NCBI GenBank assembly: GCA_030656015.1
Contig: JAUSNX010000001.1
Span: 434,001 to 498,000, forward strand
DNA length: 64,000 nucleotides
From: Methanobacteriaceae archaeon
GTDB taxonomy: Archaea; Methanobacteriota; Methanobacteria; Methanobacteriales; Methanobacteriaceae
Reading direction: 5' to 3'
The notes below the pieces were generated by a model, which saw only the letters and a program-made list of their open reading frames with translations, ran no database searches and was not told where the DNA came from. Made by a program: the position numbers and the translations under genes. The first letter of the stretch is position 1. Each line of letters opens with the position of its first letter. This document shows positions 1 to 10,290 of the stretch, in pieces.

Positions 1-180
1 GAATACAATAATGATTCCCCTTCAATAGATAAAGTTTTATTAAGATTGGGACATCCGAAAGAATACTACGATCCGAGAATCCATAGTGAAGTTCTTAAGC
101 GTTTGAATGAATTATTATCTCTTGAAGGCTATAAAATCATTTTAAATGGTACTGAACCTGAATTAGCTGATGTAAATTAA
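1..180 (+). CDS. 3' end of an unidentified protein (partial)
   Basis: The frame is open from the first base of the window to a TAA at 178-180, giving the last 59 residues of a protein whose start lies outside. The fragment is hydrophilic, with a segment reading LRLGHPKEYYDPRIHSEVL and then a lysine/leucine-rich helix and an acidic end. I do not recognise the family. It is followed by more than 600 bases without a gene, so it is the last gene of its unit. The reading frame is clear; the function is unknown. Confidence 0.6.
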   Translation, partial: EYNNDSPSIDKVLLRLGHPKEYYDPRIHSEVLKRLNELLSLEGYKIILNGTEPELADVN

Positions 181-807
181 AATAATATGTCTTGAAATTA
201 TAAGATTAAAGTAGTATCGTTTATGAATTTTTGAACTTTCTAATATTCCCAAAAAAAAATCTTCTAATATTATCTTAATATTACTACTAGATTTAATCTA
301 TTTTCAACATGTTATTGGTAAAAACTAAAAAAATTAGGTAAATATGTTGCTACCCCTATATGATGTTGATTAAATACTAATGTTTTGAATGCTTATTTTA
401 GGTTAAAATTTACTAAAAATAATTAGATTTAACTTCGCTAAACTTCTATATTACGAACTTAAAGTTTTCATCCCTAAAATCAGCAATTTACTAAGTAAAT
501 ATTTTAATTTTTAAGTATTTTTATTTAAAAAACAATTATTCGTAAAAAAATTAGCACAAATATAAAAAAAATCATCAGGTATTATAAACTATAAAAATAG
601 TAATAAAAATTATACAAAAAATAAGATACCATATCACAAAAACAATAATTAACAAAATTAATAATTAAACAAAATAAAATCTTAAAAAAACAGGTCAAAA
701 CTAAAAATATAAAAGAATTAAAATTATAATTATTCAAATTAAATAATTCACAAATAGAAAAAAATTCTTATTATGAATATTGTAAATAGAAAATTATAAG
801 TTTAAAT
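181..807. other. Intergenic, AT-rich
   Basis: These 627 bases lie between two convergent genes. They are very AT-rich with many short A and T runs, and I see no open frame with a ribosome binding site, no tRNA-like cloverleaf and no strong repeat. T-rich stretches near 230-300 could end the upstream plus-strand gene. Confidence 0.6.
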
Positions 808-1047
808 TTATTCTACTATTTCAGCGAAGGCAAAGTTCCTTCTAGTAGCGTTAATTCTAATTTTTACTTCATCGCCAACTTTAGCGCCTGAAACAAAAAT
901 CACAAAACCTTCAATACGGGTTATTCCGTCTCCGTCTCTTCCCATATCTTCAATTTTAACATCATATTCGTCTCCTTCATTAATAGGAGAAGAATTACCT
1001 TTATTGTCATTACCGTAATTATTTCCAAACAAATTTTTCACATCCAA
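808..1047 (-). CDS. Small TRAM-domain protein
   Basis: A 79-residue protein made of a short Asn/Gly-rich N-terminus (about residues 1-24) followed by one TRAM domain (about 24-79), recognisable from [20 protein letters not shown] and the closing FAFAEI strand. Stand-alone archaeal TRAM proteins bind RNA and some act as cold-shock-like RNA chaperones; that role here is inferred from the family. The start is uncertain: TTG at 1047 is the longest form, while TTG at 1032 sits better behind a GGATGTGA motif. A TATA-like element at 1090-1099 and a perfect inverted repeat at 1049-1070 lie just upstream. Confidence 0.85.
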   Translation of the reverse strand: MDVKNLFGNNYGNDNKGNSSPINEGDEYDVKIEDMGRDGDGITRIEGFVIFVSGAKVGDEVKIRINATRRNFAFAEIVE

Positions 1048-1048
1048 T

Positions 1049-1070
1049 ATTAGTCAACTTAATGACTAAT
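1049..1070 (-). promoter_or_regulatory. Inverted repeat at the predicted transcription start of the TRAM gene
   Basis: ATTAGTCA and TGACTAAT form a perfect 8-base inverted repeat with a 6-base spacer. On the minus strand it lies about 25 bases after the centre of the TATA-like ACTATATATAG (1089-1099), so it overlaps the expected transcription start. It could be an operator or a hairpin at the mRNA 5' end. Confidence 0.45.
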
Positions 1071-1299
1071 AAAACTGTGTTTGATGCACTATATATAGTT
1101 ATGGTGAGAATTCTTAAAAATAAAGTAATAATAAAATCGAGTGCCACTAATATAACAGAACAATTTCTCAAATCTTGATTAAAGTAAAATCAACATTAAT
1201 ACAAAAAAATAGAAAATAACATTAAGTCTCAAAAACAAAAATATAAAATGTATTTATACGACCAAAAATATCTTAAAATTTTATCCTGAAGGTGATTTA

Positions 1300-2799
1300 A
1301 TGTCAGAGGTATATGAAAAAATGGTTAAAGAAGCAGTATCTGCACAAAGAGCAGATGTTGACACTGTAAAATCAAAGAGGGGGTCAAAATTCCATATAAA
1401 AGACACCAAGGCCTACTTTGATGTAGTACAAAAAATGAAAGCAGTTGGTAATCAAAGTAAATCCGTAATAGATTTACATGTGGACTCTGTTACATCCCAT
1501 TACAACATTTTAACCAGCTTAACAGATACCATACGGCCTGAAGATGATCCTTTTGTAGAACATTATCAGACCCCGGTAATTCTAGAAATATTAAGAGATG
1601 AAGACCCTGAATTTGAAAAAAGCATGAATAAATTTATTGATGCAATTTCCAAAGCAGAAGCTTTAGTTGGACGAGAAGTAGTACGTAGATACGGCGGATT
1701 CTATGGACCAACATGTGTAGTCGATTTTGCCTTGATTCCAGGAAGTACTAGTAATGTGGTAAATCAAATATTAAAAACTACAGATATGCCAGAAGCCCAT
1801 AAACAGGCCATATTATCTGCAAAATCCTGGGGAATGAATACCTCTTATGGAATAGGAGAAGTATTTGGTAGTGAAGTTGAAAAAGGCTCTACTGTAAGCC
1901 AGGCCGTGGAAAAAGAAATAGAAATGGTCAAATACATCTATCAAGAACCCGTTGATGCCCAGGCCAAATTAATGGACTCATTAGGCCACACTTCATTTGA
2001 TGTTAGGACCTATATGTCCCAGTACCGGCAAAAAATGGAAAAAACTATAAAAAATGCCGTGGATGATGATGTGCATTATGCAAATATACTAACTGTGCCG
2101 GCCTACTGTGTAGGAGATATTTCACACCATATTGCCCAGTCCACATTTAATATGTGTAAAGACGATATGACCATGGCCATAATTGAAGCTACCACTGATG
2201 TTATGGATCAAACATTAAACAACGCATTGCCTAATTTTAAAAGTGAATATGAAATATTATCACTGGCCACTGGTTCATCAGCATGTGCAGTAGAGTACAT
2301 TCTAGAATTAGACGGTTTTAATGCACCTATGGTGGTTGATCTGTTAACCAAAAGATTCCATAACTTTGTACAGCTCAAACCAGACCGTGGAGCAGCAGCC
2401 GAGCTTCATAACTGTGATTTCATGGATATGATATATCGAGGTTGGGGCCATCTGGATAAAGCTAGAAGAGTTAAAAACGGTTCTCAAGGGCCATTGAAAC
2501 CTAAAATTGCTGGATTTGAAGTTGATTTAAGTCCGGTAGATAAGAATGAAGTTGTTATGAATCCACAGAGATACACATATCCTGCTTGCGCTATAACAGT
2601 CCGATACTCATCATTAATGAGATTAGCTGATTATCCATGTTTATTAACCAGTGAACCGGTCACGGCCACATTAATGACCAATATTATAGCTCTTCACAAG
2701 GAAAATGCTGCATCCCCAGCTAGAACTTGTAAAAACTGTGCAGCCGCATCATTAGTGGACTTTAGACACTCCCACTGCCAATGGAAAGAATCGGTGTAA
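1300..2799 (+). CDS. DUF2193 family protein
   Basis: A 499-residue soluble protein that I recognise as the DUF2193 family of methanogens; its biochemical role is not established. It has no signal peptide or membrane segment. The C-terminus is cysteine-rich, with CKNC at 477-480 and a further Cys at 493 near two histidines, which suggests a metal or redox site (inference). The start is the ATG at 1300 behind AAGGTGATTTA; TATA-like sequences lie at about 1240-1259. It is followed after 84 bases by a DUF2180 gene and an aquaporin on the same strand. Confidence 0.85.
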   Translation: MSEVYEKMVKEAVSAQRADVDTVKSKRGSKFHIKDTKAYFDVVQKMKAVGNQSKSVIDLHVDSVTSHYNILTSLTDTIRPEDDPFVEHYQTPVILEILRDEDPEFEKSMNKFIDAISKAEALVGREVVRRYGGFYGPTCVVDFALIPGSTSNVVNQILKTTDMPEAHKQAILSAKSWGMNTSYGIGEVFGSEVEKGSTVSQAVEKEIEMVKYIYQEPVDAQAKLMDSLGHTSFDVRTYMSQYRQKMEKTIKNAVDDDVHYANILTVPAYCVGDISHHIAQSTFNMCKDDMTMAIIEATTDVMDQTLNNALPNFKSEYEILSLATGSSACAVEYILELDGFNAPMVVDLLTKRFHNFVQLKPDRGAAAELHNCDFMDMIYRGWGHLDKARRVKNGSQGPLKPKIAGFEVDLSPVDKNEVVMNPQRYTYPACAITVRYSSLMRLADYPCLLTSEPVTATLMTNIIALHKENAASPARTCKNCAAASLVDFRHSHCQWKESV

Positions 2800-2883
2800 T
2801 TTCAATCCATTAAATTAATTCATAAATTTATTTTTTGAATTAAAAATAATTTTAGAAAATTAAATTAATTTGGGGTGAATAAA

Positions 2884-3096
2884 ATGAAATGTTATATCTG
2901 TGCAGAAGAAGGAAAAGATAGTGATGCTGTGGCCATTTGCATTGTTTGTGGAATGGGTTTGTGCATGAAACATTCTATAAGAGAAGAAACTGAAGTATGG
3001 TCCGGGGGTTATCCATTTCCCGCTGAAAAAATGGATAAAACCTTGCCAAGAATTTTATGCCGTTATTGTTACGGGGCACTTAAAGAGGGATCTTAA
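2884..3096 (+). CDS. DUF2180 family zinc-finger-like protein
   Basis: A 70-residue protein with paired cysteines along its length (CYIC, CIVC, a Cys-Met-Lys-His stretch and CRYC), typical of DUF2180; it most likely binds zinc, and nothing more specific is known to me. I chose the ATG at 2884, six bases after GGGGTGAA... on the mRNA, over the GTG at 2875 that lies inside that binding site. The stop codon TAA (3094-3096) shares its last base with the ATG of the aquaporin gene, so the two are translationally coupled. Confidence 0.85.
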   Translation: MKCYICAEEGKDSDAVAICIVCGMGLCMKHSIREETEVWSGGYPFPAEKMDKTLPRILCRYCYGALKEGS

Positions 3097-3845
3097 TGGT
3101 TTCCATAGCAAAAAGATCACTGGCGGAGTTTATTGGAACATTCTTTTTAGTTTTTTTTGGAGCAGGAGCTGCAGTAATTACTTTAATGATTAGTAAGGGT
3201 CAAACACCCCCTAACAGCTTTAATATAGGTATTGGTACTTTAGGTGGTTTTGCAGATTGGTTAGCCATAGGTTTAGCATTTGGTTTAGCAATAATGGCCA
3301 GTATTTACGCTTTTGGAAGAATATCTGGTTGTCATATAAACCCCGCAGTCACCTTGGGATTATGGTCTATAAAGAAATTCCCTTCCCGTGATGTAGGACC
3401 TTATATAGCTGCCCAGTTAGCAGGGGCCAGCGTGGCCAGTATATTATTCGCATCCATAGTAGGAATGAGTGCTGTTACCGTAGGTGGTTTAGGAGCTACA
3501 GCCCCGTTTCCTGGAATCGGGTATGTTCCAGCCATAATTGCTGAGGCTATAGGTACATTTCTGTTGATGATCACCATTATGGGTGTAGCGGTGGATAGAA
3601 AAGCCCCGTCAGGATTTGCAGGCATAATAATCGGATTAACCGTAGCGGGAATTATTACTACTCTGGGAAATATAACTGGAGCATCAATAAATCCCGCCCG
3701 AACATTTGGGCCTTATTTAGGCGATTTGATATTTGGTGGGGCTAATTTATGGTATTATTTCCCTATTTATGTGATAGGGCCCGTAATTGGTGCCATATTA
3801 GCAGCTTTTACTTATCAATACCTGTACAGTGACTTGGAAAACTAA
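3096..3845 (+). CDS. aqpM: Aquaporin AqpM, MIP family
   Basis: A 249-residue channel with six transmembrane helices and the two half-helix NPA motifs, INPAV at 81-85 and INPAR at 198-202. Phe62, Ile187 and Arg202 fall at the positions that form the selectivity filter of the methanobacterial AqpM, whose numbering this protein matches. AqpM conducts water and, weakly, glycerol and gases across the cell membrane. It is the last gene of the DUF2193-DUF2180 unit and is followed by a T-run terminator. A minus-strand open frame inside it is a shadow. Confidence 0.95.
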   Translation: MVSIAKRSLAEFIGTFFLVFFGAGAAVITLMISKGQTPPNSFNIGIGTLGGFADWLAIGLAFGLAIMASIYAFGRISGCHINPAVTLGLWSIKKFPSRDVGPYIAAQLAGASVASILFASIVGMSAVTVGGLGATAPFPGIGYVPAIIAEAIGTFLLMITIMGVAVDRKAPSGFAGIIIGLTVAGIITTLGNITGASINPARTFGPYLGDLIFGGANLWYYFPIYVIGPVIGAILAAFTYQYLYSDLEN

Positions 3846-3856
3846 TAAATACTTTA

Positions 3857-3878
3857 ATTATTTTTTTTATTTTATAAT
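3857..3878 (+). terminator. T-rich terminator after aqpM
   Basis: A run of eight T (about 3861-3868) followed by further T-rich sequence begins about 15 bases after the aqpM stop codon, as expected for archaeal intrinsic termination. Confidence 0.55.
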
Positions 3879-4023
3879 TATTAGTAACAAATATTAACCA
3901 GATAATTGACTTTTTATTAATCTATTATTTATATAACCTTACTAAAATTTAATAATTAATGACATTTTTAGTAAATTAATTTTATATTAAAAATAAAAAT
4001 TTTTGCAATCTTGGAGGGAATTT

Positions 4024-5742
4024 ATGGCAATTTTAATAAATAGAGATGGAACGATTTCTTTCAGAAATGCATCAATAATATCCCTATTAATTTTAATTAT
4101 ATTTACAATCACCATCCTATTTTTTAGAAATGATACCTATATTAAATCAGCTTTCAGTGACATAATTACCCCTCTAATAAATTTATTGGCAGTAATTAGT
4201 TTGTTATACGCTGCCAAACTTTCAAAAGTATATGGAAAAAGAGTATATTTGGCCTGGTTGATTTTAGGTATCGGACAGTTATTTTTTACTCTGGGAGATA
4301 TCTCATGGGGATATATAGAGCTTTATTTAAATCAAAGTCCTATTTTTTCCATATCGGACATATTTTATTTAGCATATTATCCATTATTTGTTTTAGGAAT
4401 ATTTTTATTGCCTCGAGCTCATTTTAATAGATTAGATTTATCAAAAATTGTTTTAGATATTTTAGTTGTTGGAATAACAACAGCTATGTTGTTATGGACA
4501 TTTCTAATTGTTCCATTATTCACGAATGTGGAAGGAAACCTCCCATCAGCATATTTATTTTTATCTTACGTTATTTTAGATTTTATGCTATTATTCGCTT
4601 TATTAGACTTGATTTATAGCAGAATCAATAGTATAAAAGAAAATACATTATTTTTATTAGCTGCAGGTGTATTTTTTCAGATAATTAGTGATATATTTTT
4701 TATTTACCAAACAATTCATGGAACTTTTGAATCCGGCAGTTTAATAGATATTGGTTGGATAAGTGGATTTTTACTTATAGGATTAGCCGGCATACTTCAA
4801 ATCAATGCATCTATTCAAAAACGAAACGGAAATCCTGATAAATCTAAAAATAAAACTAAAGAAGCAGTAATTCGTCCAGAATGGACATCTTATTTGCCAT
4901 TCATTTGGATAATTTTAGCTTATTTGACTTTCGCCTGGAGTTACCATCAGAAACAGCTAACTAATTTAGAGACAGTAATATGGGTGGGAACTCTAATTAT
5001 TGCATTAGTAATCATCAGACAAATAATCTCCTTTAGAGAAATAAGACAGCTTTATAATTCAGCGGAAGATGAGATTTTAAAACGAGTTAAAGCAGAAGAA
5101 AAAATAAAAGAATCATTAGAAGAAAAAGAAGTGCTTCTTAAAGAAATCCATCACAGAGTCAAAAATAACATGCAAATCATATCAAGCATTCTAAGCTTGC
5201 AATCACGACAAATTACTGATCCTGAGACCATTAATATCTTTAAAGAAAGTCAAAGCAGAGTAAAATCCATGTCCATGATACATGAACGGCTTTATAAATC
5301 AGAAAACCTTTCAAGTATTAATTTTGGTGAATACATTAACAGTTTATCCTTAGATCTTTTAGGAACCTATGCTTCTAATCCTGACTTAATAGAACTGAAT
5401 ATTAATGCCGAAAAAATTGAAATAAATATTGATACTGTAATTCCTTGTGGCCTGATATTAACCGAACTTGTTTCAAATGCATTTAAATACGCATTTCCCG
5501 AAGAAAGAAAAGGTAAAATAACAATTGATTTCTATAAAGAGAGAGATTTATTTACACTTAAAGTAAGCGATAATGGAGTAGGACTTCCCAAGTCATTAGA
5601 TTATAAGAATACTAAGTCATTAGGCTTATTGCTTGTAAATTCATTAATAAACCAGATTGATGGGGATTTAACTCTAGAAACATCTGAGGGAACAACATTT
5701 ATCATTAAATTTAAGGAAATAACTTACAAAAATAGATCCTAA
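4024..5742 (+). CDS. Membrane sensor histidine kinase (HisKA_2 type)
   Basis: A 572-residue sensor kinase. The first 335 residues hold about nine or ten hydrophobic helices with short loops and no recognised extracellular domain. A short coiled coil leads to the phosphoacceptor box EIHHRVKNNMQIISSILSLQ (His near 377), then an ATP-binding domain with the N box ELVSNAFKYAF and the glycine box DNGVGLP. This is the HisKA_2/HATPase pattern common in methanogens. The ATG at 4024 has GGAGGG (4013-4018) seven bases ahead, so the upstream TTG at 4003 is rejected. No response regulator is adjacent; the signal and partner are unknown. Confidence 0.9.
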   Translation: MAILINRDGTISFRNASIISLLILIIFTITILFFRNDTYIKSAFSDIITPLINLLAVISLLYAAKLSKVYGKRVYLAWLILGIGQLFFTLGDISWGYIELYLNQSPIFSISDIFYLAYYPLFVLGIFLLPRAHFNRLDLSKIVLDILVVGITTAMLLWTFLIVPLFTNVEGNLPSAYLFLSYVILDFMLLFALLDLIYSRINSIKENTLFLLAAGVFFQIISDIFFIYQTIHGTFESGSLIDIGWISGFLLIGLAGILQINASIQKRNGNPDKSKNKTKEAVIRPEWTSYLPFIWIILAYLTFAWSYHQKQLTNLETVIWVGTLIIALVIIRQIISFREIRQLYNSAEDEILKRVKAEEKIKESLEEKEVLLKEIHHRVKNNMQIISSILSLQSRQITDPETINIFKESQSRVKSMSMIHERLYKSENLSSINFGEYINSLSLDLLGTYASNPDLIELNINAEKIEINIDTVIPCGLILTELVSNAFKYAFPEERKGKITIDFYKERDLFTLKVSDNGVGLPKSLDYKNTKSLGLLLVNSLINQIDGDLTLETSEGTTFIIKFKEITYKNRS

Positions 5743-5880
5743 CACATATTATTCATTTAAATTAATTACATTAATTAATAGAATTTACAAATAACCTATT
5801 TATTGTAATTAAATTTAAAAATAAGTATTTATAAAAAGACTTTTATGAACCTTTTAATTTTTAAAATAGGAAAAGAAAAT

Positions 5881-7116
5881 TTAGATGGATAATTTTGAGA
5901 TCCTATCCATAGCTTCTTTAGTATTTTCCAGAGTATTGAATGCAGTTATACGGAAGTAACCTTCTCCACTAGGGCCAAATCCTACCCCTGGAGTTCCCAC
6001 AACATTGGCTTCAGTCAATAGCAAATCAAAGAATCCCCAGGAATCCATACCTTCCGGGGTTTTAACCCAGATATAAGGGGAATTTATACCACCATAAACA
6101 TTTAGGCCAATTTCTATCAAACTTTCCCGAATGATAGCTGCATTTTTCATGTAGTATTCAATTGATTCCGCGATTTCTTTTTGTCCTTCATTACTGTAAA
6201 CTGCTTGTGCTGCTTTTTGTATAGGATATGAAACACCATTGAACTTTGTAGTCTGTCTTCTATTCCACAAGGGATTAATGGCCTGAGCATTGCCTTCTTC
6301 ATCATATCCCATGAGTTCTTTAGGTACCACAGTATAAGCACATCGGGTCCCCGTGAACCCTGCATTTTTAGAAAAACTTCTAAATTCTATGGCCACCTCT
6401 TTGGCTCCTTCTATTTCATAAATACTATGAGGTATATCATCTTCAGTTATGTAAGATTCATAGGCAGCATCAAAGAGAATTATGGCCTTGTTTTTTCGGG
6501 CATAGTTTACCCATGTAACCATCTGGTCTTTGTTTAGAGTAGTTCCAGTAGGGTTGTTAGGGAAACACAAGTAAATCAAATCCACTGGTTCTGATGGTAG
6601 TTCCGGCACGAAATCATTTTCCGCTGTGCAAGGGAGATAAACAAGCTTTTGATACCTTCCATCTTCACCCATAGGGCCTGTTCTACCAGCCATCACATTA
6701 GTTTCCACATAAACTGGGTAAACTGGATCAGTTACAGCCACTATATTATCCAGACCAAATATTTCCTGTACGTTACCCGTGTCACACTTGGCACCGTCAC
6801 TCACAAAAACCTCGTCCTCAGAGAGTTCTATTCCTCTTGGTAGGAAATCATTTTCAATAATATCCTTTATTAAAAAAGAATAGCCTTGCTCAGGCCCATA
6901 ACCCATAAAAGTCTCACTCTGGCCCATTTCATCCACTGCTTTATGGAATTCTTTAATAACTGCTTGGGGCAAAGGCCTAGTGACATCCCCTATCCCCATA
7001 CGAATAATAGGTGCATCTGGATTTTCTTCCTGGAATTTATTCACTTTTTGATTGATTTCAGCGAATATATAGCTGCTTTTAAGCAATAAATAGTTTTCAT
7101 TTATTTTTACTGGCAT
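5881..7116 (-). CDS. dapL: LL-diaminopimelate aminotransferase
   Basis: A 411-residue class I/II PLP aminotransferase that converts tetrahydrodipicolinate to LL-diaminopimelate for lysine synthesis. The PLP lysine is K250 in [12 protein letters not shown]; the N-terminal [10 protein letters not shown] and FPNNPTG segments are typical of DapL. Length fits the family. It lies convergent with the histidine kinase and downstream of gltX with about 105 bases between, so it may have its own promoter. Frames on the plus strand inside it are shadows. Confidence 0.95.
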   Translation of the reverse strand: MPVKINENYLLLKSSYIFAEINQKVNKFQEENPDAPIIRMGIGDVTRPLPQAVIKEFHKAVDEMGQSETFMGYGPEQGYSFLIKDIIENDFLPRGIELSEDEVFVSDGAKCDTGNVQEIFGLDNIVAVTDPVYPVYVETNVMAGRTGPMGEDGRYQKLVYLPCTAENDFVPELPSEPVDLIYLCFPNNPTGTTLNKDQMVTWVNYARKNKAIILFDAAYESYITEDDIPHSIYEIEGAKEVAIEFRSFSKNAGFTGTRCAYTVVPKELMGYDEEGNAQAINPLWNRRQTTKFNGVSYPIQKAAQAVYSNEGQKEIAESIEYYMKNAAIIRESLIEIGLNVYGGINSPYIWVKTPEGMDSWGFFDLLLTEANVVGTPGVGFGPSGEGYFRITAFNTLENTKEAMDRISKLSI

Positions 7117-7221
7117 AATACCACATTATCCTTTTTAATATTATTTTAGTGAATTTAATGATAAATTACATGAAAATTTAAATATTTTATTTTAAATTAA
7201 TATCATTTCATAAATATGAAA

Positions 7222-8940
7222 TTATTTATGGGTGAAGTAGAATTTTATCTTTTCTGATGTTATTTCATCCACCCGAGCAAATCCAAATCTTTCTAGTTGG
7301 ACTTCATCATCTACTGAAAGTTTTCTGCAATCCGGTTCACAGAATCCTTCAACAATACTTGCATCAGGCATTACCACTTCTGCAGAAATATTATCATCAG
7401 CAGGAACCCACTGAACTACTTGGGCCTTTATAGAGCGGGCATCTTCAAAAGATTGGCTGTGATAGATAACATTTTCACCATTGAGAGAAACATTTACGGC
7501 ATCCATTAACCTTAAGATTTTTCCATCGCTTCCAGCTTTAATTTCAGATTCAGATTTTTCAGAAATGGTAGCTTTTAAATCGTCCGCTGCTAAATAAACT
7601 TCACCATTAAATAGTAAATTCCGCTCTCCTCGCTCTAAAAAGTCAGGATGTAGGGGCCTTTCAATATTTTGACATACTTCATCTGGAACCTCTTGAATGG
7701 TAACTCTTTTTGGTTTCCACACAAAGAAATAACGGTTTGCAGTCTCCTCAAGGATATTACGGTTTAATCCATAAACTTTTTTCCAACTTATAATTGAATC
7801 AGAAATTTTAGTCCCAATTTCCTTCATTAATTCCTGAATGGAATCTGGAGTGATTCCTCTTCGAGCAATAGCTCTAATAGTTCCTAAACGAGGGTCGTCC
7901 CATCCCCAATATTTTCCTTCTTCAATTCCAGCAAGTGCTTGGGAAGTACTTAAGGCCACATCATCCATTTTAAGTCGCCCATAGTGAATAAATGCTGGAA
8001 TTTCCCATCCAAAGTGGCTGTAAAGATAAGATTGTTTTTCTGAGTTGGCCAAATGGTCTTTTCCTCTTAAAACATGAGTTATTCCCATTAAATGATCATC
8101 TACAGCCACTGAAAAGTTCATCATAGGATAAATTTTGTATTTAAAACCGATTCTAGGATGTTCTGCATCCACAATCCTCATAGCCACCCAATCACGAATC
8201 GCAGGATTTTTATGATTTATATCAGTTTTAACTCTTAAAACAGCGTCACCTTCATCCATATTGAACATTTTTTCCCAGGATTTAAGACTTTCTTCTACAG
8301 ATGAGTCCCGACATGGACAAGGCTGACAATTATCCTTTAACTTCTTGAATTCTCCTCCATCACAAGAGCACATATAAGCCTGGCCTAATTCAATGAGTTT
8401 TTTTGCATAATCATAATATATGGGAATTCTATCACTTTGAATAAATGTTTCATGACACTCTACTCCCATCCAGGCCAGATCTTCAGGAATCATTTCATAT
8501 GCATCCATGTAAACTCTACGTGGATCTGTATCTTCAATACGCAGTACTAATTTACCTTTGTACCGCTTTGCATATTCCTGGTTTAAAACTGCTGCTCTGG
8601 CATGACCAATATGTAGCGGTCCGCTTGGATTAGGGGCGAATCTTAAAACAACATTTTCATGAGGTTCAGGTAGATCACTTAGGCCTTTTTCCTCAGTTTT
8701 CTTTTTTTCTTCTACTTTACCACCTAACTTTTCAAGTTCAAATGATTGATCTTCAAAGCTCAGGGAATTGACTTTTTCAACCATTGATTTTGCTAGTGGA
8801 ACAATCTTTTTGGATTCTTTTCTGAGTTCCGGCTCAGAACTCATTATTGAACCAACCACTGCCCCATCATTGGCCTTGCCCTTGTGTTTAATTGCATTAA
8901 TTAGAGAATATTTATAAATCACATTTTCTAAATCACTCAT
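7222..8940 (-). CDS. gltX: Glutamyl-tRNA synthetase, archaeal type
   Basis: A 572-residue class I synthetase that charges tRNA-Glu. About 95 archaeal-specific N-terminal residues precede the catalytic core with PNPSGPLHIGHARA (HIGH at 110-113) and a KMSKS-equivalent LSTSQ. A zinc-site-like CSCDGG...CQPCPC segment lies in the connecting region, and the C-terminal half is the beta-barrel anticodon-binding type shared with GlnRS and eukaryotic GluRS. The ATG at 8940 follows GGTGGTTCT; the ATG at 8952 overlaps that site and would add only four residues. A TATA box lies at 9000-9009. Confidence 0.95.
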   Translation of the reverse strand: MSDLENVIYKYSLINAIKHKGKANDGAVVGSIMSSEPELRKESKKIVPLAKSMVEKVNSLSFEDQSFELEKLGGKVEEKKKTEEKGLSDLPEPHENVVLRFAPNPSGPLHIGHARAAVLNQEYAKRYKGKLVLRIEDTDPRRVYMDAYEMIPEDLAWMGVECHETFIQSDRIPIYYDYAKKLIELGQAYMCSCDGGEFKKLKDNCQPCPCRDSSVEESLKSWEKMFNMDEGDAVLRVKTDINHKNPAIRDWVAMRIVDAEHPRIGFKYKIYPMMNFSVAVDDHLMGITHVLRGKDHLANSEKQSYLYSHFGWEIPAFIHYGRLKMDDVALSTSQALAGIEEGKYWGWDDPRLGTIRAIARRGITPDSIQELMKEIGTKISDSIISWKKVYGLNRNILEETANRYFFVWKPKRVTIQEVPDEVCQNIERPLHPDFLERGERNLLFNGEVYLAADDLKATISEKSESEIKAGSDGKILRLMDAVNVSLNGENVIYHSQSFEDARSIKAQVVQWVPADDNISAEVVMPDASIVEGFCEPDCRKLSVDDEVQLERFGFARVDEITSEKIKFYFTHK

Positions 8941-9300
8941 AGAACCACCCATTGAATAGATTTCTATCGTTATATTGAACTTTAAATTGAAAATACCGTG
9001 TATATAAACTTTCCAGTGCAGGTAAATTAATTGTGTTGCCTGATTGGAGCAGTAATTCGTTACAAATCTGACTTTGATTAATATCAGATATAATAAATTG
9101 AATATACTAAAATATAATAATATATAATTAAAATTTTTAAATAAGAATTAATAAAATTTAAGAAAATTCAATAATTTAAACTAATTATCCATTTTTAGAT
9201 AGGCTATGATTATTTAAATCTCTGAATAAATTACTTAATTAATCTTCTTAAATTAATTTAAGACAATTTATAGTTATTTAATTATTTATTTTATCATCTT
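8941..9300. promoter_or_regulatory. Intergenic region with the gltX promoter
   Basis: On the minus strand GTTTATATAC at 9000-9010 is a good archaeal TATA box, placing the gltX transcript start near 8980 and giving a leader of about 40 bases. Just upstream of the box, CAGGTAA (9019-9025) and TTGCCTG (9036-9042) form an imperfect inverted repeat. The remainder to 9300 is AT-rich with nothing recognised. Confidence 0.55.
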
Positions 9301-10290
9301 TTAATGCTGTCTTTGTAAAACAAAATCAGCAATCAATAAAAGTGCATCTTTTGCTTCAGAATCATCCAATATATCAAGTAGTTCCTTCGCTTTCTTCACA
9401 TTATCCAGGGCCAAATCGTGAGCATATTGAATGGAACCATATTTTTCAAAGATACTAATGGCCTCATCTACCCTATCTGGATTATTTTCTTTAAGAATAG
9501 TAATTAGAGTTTCTTTATCTTCTGGAGAAGCCTCTGCTAATGCCTTAACCACCATTAAAGTCATTTTTCCTTCAACAATGTCACTACCCACAGGTTTCCC
9601 CAATGATTCTTCATCACTTATAACATCCAAATAGTCGTCTTGTATCTGGAAAGAAAGGCCAATTAATCTACCATACTCGGATAATGCTTCCACCTGCTCA
9701 GGATTTCCTCCACCCATAATAGCCCCGGCCTTGGTAGCAGCAGCTATTAATGCAGCGGTTTTTTTGTAGATCATATTCATATATTCTGATTCCTTAACAT
9801 CGAATTGTTCTTCAAAGCTCATATCGCAAGCTTGGCCTTCACATATTTTTATACATGAATCAACTACTACTGCTAAAGCTTCATTAACTCGCTTATAAGA
9901 TGAAACATCGATCTTTGTCCTAATGACAGTTTCAAAAGCCTTGGAGAATAGAGTATCCCCTGCTAGAATAGCCATAGGTTCACCCCAAAGAACATGCACT
10001 GATGGTTCTCCTCTGCGCATGTCATCTTTGTCCATTATATCGTCGTGAATCAATGAGAAAGTGTGGATCAATTCTATAGCTGCTGCTGTTTTTAAAGCGT
10101 ATTCTGGTTTTCCACCTACCGCCTGACAGCTTAAAACCGCAAGAGACGGCCTTATTTTTTTCCCGCCAGCACTTGTAAGGTGATTTGATGAATCACGAAG
10201 TGCCTTTGGATTAATACTTGATAATGCTTCTTCAATTTCATGATCAATGCTTGCAGAATATTTTTTTAGAATTTCGATTACTTCACTCAT
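9301..10290 (-). CDS. idsA: Short-chain isoprenyl diphosphate synthase (FPP/GGPP)
   Basis: A 329-residue all-helical prenyltransferase that condenses IPP with allylic diphosphates to make farnesyl and geranylgeranyl diphosphate, the precursors of archaeal lipids. The first aspartate-rich motif DDIMD is at 83-87 and the second QDDYLD at 217-222. I prefer the ATG at 10290 to the TTG at 10293: it overlaps the RNase J stop as TGATG and has GGAGGGG upstream inside that gene. Translational coupling to the RNase J gene is likely. Confidence 0.95.
   Translation of the reverse strand: MSEVIEILKKYSASIDHEIEEALSSINPKALRDSSNHLTSAGGKKIRPSLAVLSCQAVGGKPEYALKTAAAIELIHTFSLIHDDIMDKDDMRRGEPSVHVLWGEPMAILAGDTLFSKAFETVIRTKIDVSSYKRVNEALAVVVDSCIKICEGQACDMSFEEQFDVKESEYMNMIYKKTAALIAAATKAGAIMGGGNPEQVEALSEYGRLIGLSFQIQDDYLDVISDEESLGKPVGSDIVEGKMTLMVVKALAEASPEDKETLITILKENNPDRVDEAISIFEKYGSIQYAHDLALDNVKKAKELLDILDDSEAKDALLLIADFVLQRQH

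Noticed and set aside
9019-9042. CAGGTAA/TTGCCTG as a regulatory site of gltX
   Set aside because: The pairing has a mismatch and I have no second example; it is mentioned only within the promoter region entry.
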